NCBI GenBank assembly: GCA_900754795.1
Contig: CAAEEA010000045.1
Coordinates: 1 to 38,611 of the forward strand
Length of the DNA: 38,611 nt
From: Clostridia bacterium
Lineage (GTDB): Bacteria > Bacillota > Clostridia > Peptostreptococcales > Anaerovoracaceae
Direction of reading: 5' to 3'
In this document: in pieces, positions 36,400-38,611 of the stretch
Layout of the letters: every line of letters begins with the position of its first letter
How positions within the stretch are numbered: the first letter of the stretch is position 1
Notes under the pieces: model-generated
Told to the model about the DNA's origin: nothing
Seen by the model: the letters and a program-made list of their open reading frames with translations, nothing else
Database searches by the model: none
Program-made: the position numbers and the translations under genes

Positions 36400-36768
36400 A
36401 TGATAAGAAAAGCGGATGTCGTCCTTTTTTTTATATTGCTCGCGACAGGGCTTCTCATATCATGGACGTCGCTGACCGCGGGAACAGAAGGAGAAAAAGT
36501 CCTCGTTACCGTCAGCGGGCAGACCTACGGGATATATGACCTGCGCGAAGACCGTTCTGTTGAAATCGCCAGAGACGGTCACACAAATAATATTATCATA
36601 GAAGACGGTCATGTTTCAATGGCTTATTCTGACTGCGCCAATCAGGTGTGCGTCGACACCGGCGCCATACATCTGTCGGGAGATTCCATAGTATGCCTTC
36701 CCAACAAAGTCATGGTAGAGATCACGGGCGGCGGAAAGGACGGTGATGTCGATGTCATCTCCGGATAA
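36400..36768 (+). CDS. NusG domain II-containing membrane-anchored protein
   Basis: 122 residues from the ATG at 36400 (AGGGAG site, 6 bases). The reading frame is open far upstream, but the protein begins here with a short cytosolic end and one hydrophobic helix (VVLFFILLATGLLISW), leaving a small extracytosolic domain. That domain has the NusG-II pattern with three conserved cysteines: YSDCANQVCVDTGAI and SIVCLPNKVMVEITG. Proteins of this type recur beside ApbE, Gx transporters and electron-transfer systems; an EetA-like role is possible. The mechanism is unknown. Its 3' end overlaps the Gx gene by 23 bases. Confidence 0.85.
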   Translation: MIRKADVVLFFILLATGLLISWTSLTAGTEGEKVLVTVSGQTYGIYDLREDRSVEIARDGHTNNIIIEDGHVSMAYSDCANQVCVDTGAIHLSGDSIVCLPNKVMVEITGGGKDGDVDVISG

Positions 36769-37315
36769 AAAAATCTCCGGCGGCGGACGCGCCTCAGGCT
36801 CAGTTCACGCTTCTTACGCCCTGCGTACCAAACGTCTGGCCGTCAGTTCCATTCTGGCCGCCATGGCTATGATTCTGTCATATATAGAAGCTCTTTTTCC
36901 TTTGCCTGTTCCCGTACCGGGAATCAAGCTCGGGCTTGCAAATCTTGTGATTCTGATCGCCATATACCGTCTCGGCTTCAGATATGCTTTTGTGATTAAC
37001 TGTGTCAGAATTCTCACGGCGGGGCTTCTTTTTACGGGGCTTTTCGGAGCCGCCTATTCAATGGCCGGCGGAGTTCTGAGCATCATCATCATGTACGGGC
37101 TCTACAGGAGCGGGCGTTTTGGCTGTGTCGGTATCAGCATGGCGGGAGGAGTCGCTCACAATTTCGGACAGATTGTAACCGCCTGCCTGATAATGTCAAA
37201 TATACGGCTGATGTCGTATTTTTCCGTGCTTTTATTTGCCGGCATGGCCAGCGGAATCCTTATCGGTATCGCAGCCTGGTTCGTGCTGGGTAAACTTCCT
37301 CATCTGAAGGTGTAA
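36746..37315 (+). CDS. Gx transporter family protein (heptaprenyl-diphosphate-synthase component I-like)
   Basis: 189 residues from the ATG at 36746, with AAAGGA 5 bases upstream; a GTG at 36743 and an ATG at 36752 are alternatives. It is a polytopic membrane protein with LFPLPVPVPGIKLGLANLVI, IYRLGFRYAFVINCVRILTA and GGVAHNFGQIVTACLIM, the Gx/Hpre_diP_synt_I pattern. Relatives are annotated either as transporters or as a subunit for prenyl-quinone synthesis; the first is now favoured. It overlaps the NusG-II gene and is 2 bases from the ferredoxin gene, so the three form an operon. The substrate is unknown. Confidence 0.87.
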   Translation: MSMSSPDKKISGGGRASGSVHASYALRTKRLAVSSILAAMAMILSYIEALFPLPVPVPGIKLGLANLVILIAIYRLGFRYAFVINCVRILTAGLLFTGLFGAAYSMAGGVLSIIIMYGLYRSGRFGCVGISMAGGVAHNFGQIVTACLIMSNIRLMSYFSVLLFAGMASGILIGIAAWFVLGKLPHLKV

Positions 37316-37317
37316 AA

Positions 37318-38145
37318 ATGAAAACAAAAAAAATATGGGCAATGTATTTCAGCCCAACGGGAACAACAAAAAAAGCAGTCTCTGCTCTGGCTCTTGGATT
37401 ATCTTCGCGTCTGGGCGCGCCGGTCGAACAATTTGACTTTACGCTCCCCGCCGCCAGACAGGGATTTCCTGTAACAGGTCCTGACGATATCGCGGTCTTT
37501 GGAGTGCCGACTTATGCCGGGCGTGTACCGAATGTACTGCTCAAATATCTTGCCTCGATCAAAAGCGACGGCGCCCGCGCGGTGGCTGTTGTCACTTTTG
37601 GCAACAGGAATTTTGACAATTCTCTCATTGAGCTTGTGGATATTCTGGAAAACGGGGGATTTAAACCTTTCGCCGCGTGTGCCTGCTCATGTGAGCACTC
37701 TTTTTCTTATGTCCTCGGCGCGGGACGTCCCGACAGCGATGATATGTCCGAATTAAACGAATTCGCCGGACGTATCGCGTCCGTATGTGAAGACGATCCG
37801 AAAAAAATCACAGTGGACGGCGTCAGAGAAAACTACGGCGGTTACTACTCACCACGCGACCGCTCCGATAACCACATTGACATCCGCAAAGTAACTCCTC
37901 TGGCCGGACCGCAATGTACCGGCTGCGGTATCTGCGCCGCGGTATGCCCGATGGGTTCAATTGACCCTGACGCGCTCAGGGAGCGGCATGTCATAGAGAT
38001 GACCGGCATATGTATCAAATGCGGAGCCTGTTTTAAAAAGTGTCCCGAATCAGCGGTATATTTTAAAGATCCCGGCTACCTGTACCACAAGCATGAGCTT
38101 GAAGAAATGTACAGGCGCCGGGCCGAAAACAGATTTTTTGTCTGA
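37318..38145 (+). CDS. EFR1-like flavodoxin-ferredoxin fusion protein
   Basis: 275 residues, starting 2 bases after the Gx gene stop with AAGGTG upstream. The N-terminal flavodoxin-type domain is seen in MYFSPTGTTKKAVSALA and VFGVPTYAGRVPNVLLKYL. The C-terminal part has two 4Fe-4S motifs, CTGCGICAAVCPMGS and CIKCGACFKKCPESA. It is a cytosolic low-potential electron carrier. As the last gene of the NusG-II/Gx operon beside ApbE, it plausibly supplies electrons to an extracytosolic flavin chain, but this is context only. It resembles the EFR1 protein at 26133-26900 in layout, not closely in sequence. Confidence 0.9.
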   Translation: MKTKKIWAMYFSPTGTTKKAVSALALGLSSRLGAPVEQFDFTLPAARQGFPVTGPDDIAVFGVPTYAGRVPNVLLKYLASIKSDGARAVAVVTFGNRNFDNSLIELVDILENGGFKPFAACACSCEHSFSYVLGAGRPDSDDMSELNEFAGRIASVCEDDPKKITVDGVRENYGGYYSPRDRSDNHIDIRKVTPLAGPQCTGCGICAAVCPMGSIDPDALRERHVIEMTGICIKCGACFKKCPESAVYFKDPGYLYHKHELEEMYRRRAENRFFV

Positions 38146-38153
38146 TCTGCCGT

Positions 38154-38573
38154 CTATTTTGCCAGAAACCACGCCACGATACTGCGGCCGGCGCCGTAAG
38201 TATCGTCCCAGACCTGCTCTTTGGAAAGCCGGTCTCCCAGTTCGTCATACCATCCGTCAAATATGAAGTCTTCTTCCGGATCGGCGTAATATCTCTGTAC
38301 GCCCGGTTCTATTTTCATGCCGACTGTTCCGCCGGCGCCTGCAGCTACCTGCAGCGGCATTTTGCCGTCAGATCCCGGAGCGAGGGCGTTAATGTATTTG
38401 AGCGGATTACCTGTGCAGTCCAGTATTTTCAGATTCCTGTTATTGGTCAGATCCAGCTCCCGGAGAAAATTATTCTGTACATAGAGCTCCGTAAGATCCT
38501 CTCCTCTTGTAACATTGAGCTTTGATATATTGCTGTCTCTCATATCGAGGACTTCTTTTTTTGTATCTTCCAT
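38154..38573 (-). CDS. Small LRR-like protein with a C-terminal surface-type repeat, no export signal
   Basis: 139 residues with a good GAGGG ribosome site. Residues about 10-60 contain leucine-rich-repeat-like steps (SNISKLNVTRGEDLTEL, NNFLRELDLTNNRNLKIL, DCTGNPLKYI). The C-terminal half ends with FIFDGWYDELGDRLS and AWFLAK, like the InlB/Flg_new beta-repeat of surface proteins. There is no signal peptide, helix or anchor, so it looks like a cut-down piece of a larger surface protein, or an intracellular derivative. It is convergent with the ferredoxin gene with 8 bases between stops. Function is unknown. Confidence 0.7.
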   Translation of the reverse strand: MEDTKKEVLDMRDSNISKLNVTRGEDLTELYVQNNFLRELDLTNNRNLKILDCTGNPLKYINALAPGSDGKMPLQVAAGAGGTVGMKIEPGVQRYYADPEEDFIFDGWYDELGDRLSKEQVWDDTYGAGRSIVAWFLAK

Positions 38574-38611
38574 AGCTTTCCCTCCCTGTATTTATACAAC
38601 ATTATGACACA

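Overview
The window reads as a chromosomal segment of an anaerobic, probably host-associated Clostridia-type Firmicute. The evidence is dense genes with AGGAGG-type ribosome sites, desulfoferrodoxin, two flavodoxin/ferredoxin (EFR1-like) proteins, a TM1266-type [FeFe]-hydrogenase-system regulator, an acetyl-CoA acetyltransferase, an ECF vitamin transporter subunit and a giant Cna-B surface protein with a PxTG-like sorting signal. The genus cannot be fixed from sequence alone.

Layout. 1-2160: the start of a membrane protein running off the edge, a PhzF-family enzyme, a truncated secreted protein and desulfoferrodoxin. 2191-4860: a TetM/EF-G-like ribosomal GTPase fused to a C-terminal YacP/Rae1-type NYN nuclease domain. 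4918-6437: a probable mobile-element scar, with a fossil relaxase N-terminus and an AAA/DUF4143 ATPase whose promoter carries three repeats exactly 33 bp apart. 6434-9169: a three-gene operon of ACT-like regulator, lipoprotein binding protein and a natural permease-ATPase fusion. 9279-15030: one long minus-strand housekeeping run (glnS, AIM24-like, prepilin peptidase, yhbY, truA, dCMP deaminase, tagO).

15561-25113: a roughly 9.5 kb surface adhesin locus. Signal peptide and N-terminal domain lie in one frame; about 19 Cna-B-like domains and the cell-wall anchor lie in another. The frames are separated only by a run of eight G. Losing one G gives a single continuous frame of 3183 residues, so this is either a phase-variable switch or an assembly error. 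A VanY-like carboxypeptidase lipoprotein is divergent from it. 26133-31470 (minus): EFR1 ferredoxin, thiolase, then an overlapping operon cobB-surE-isochorismatase fold-DUF2156. 31471-31950: a gene-free stretch packed with tandem 41-bp hairpin repeats. 31951-35257: patatin-like lipase, ECF S component and a MocR-type regulator that lacks the canonical PLP lysine. 35290-38145: ApbE, NusG-II protein, Gx transporter and ferredoxin, a likely extracytosolic flavin/electron-transfer module. The window ends with a small LRR-like protein.

The strongest candidates for something new are the G-tract adhesin switch, the GTPase-nuclease fusion, the lysine-less MocR regulator, the two phased repeat arrays and the permease-ATPase fusion paired with a hydrogenase-type regulator. 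Functions are assigned from recognised motifs; no searches were run.
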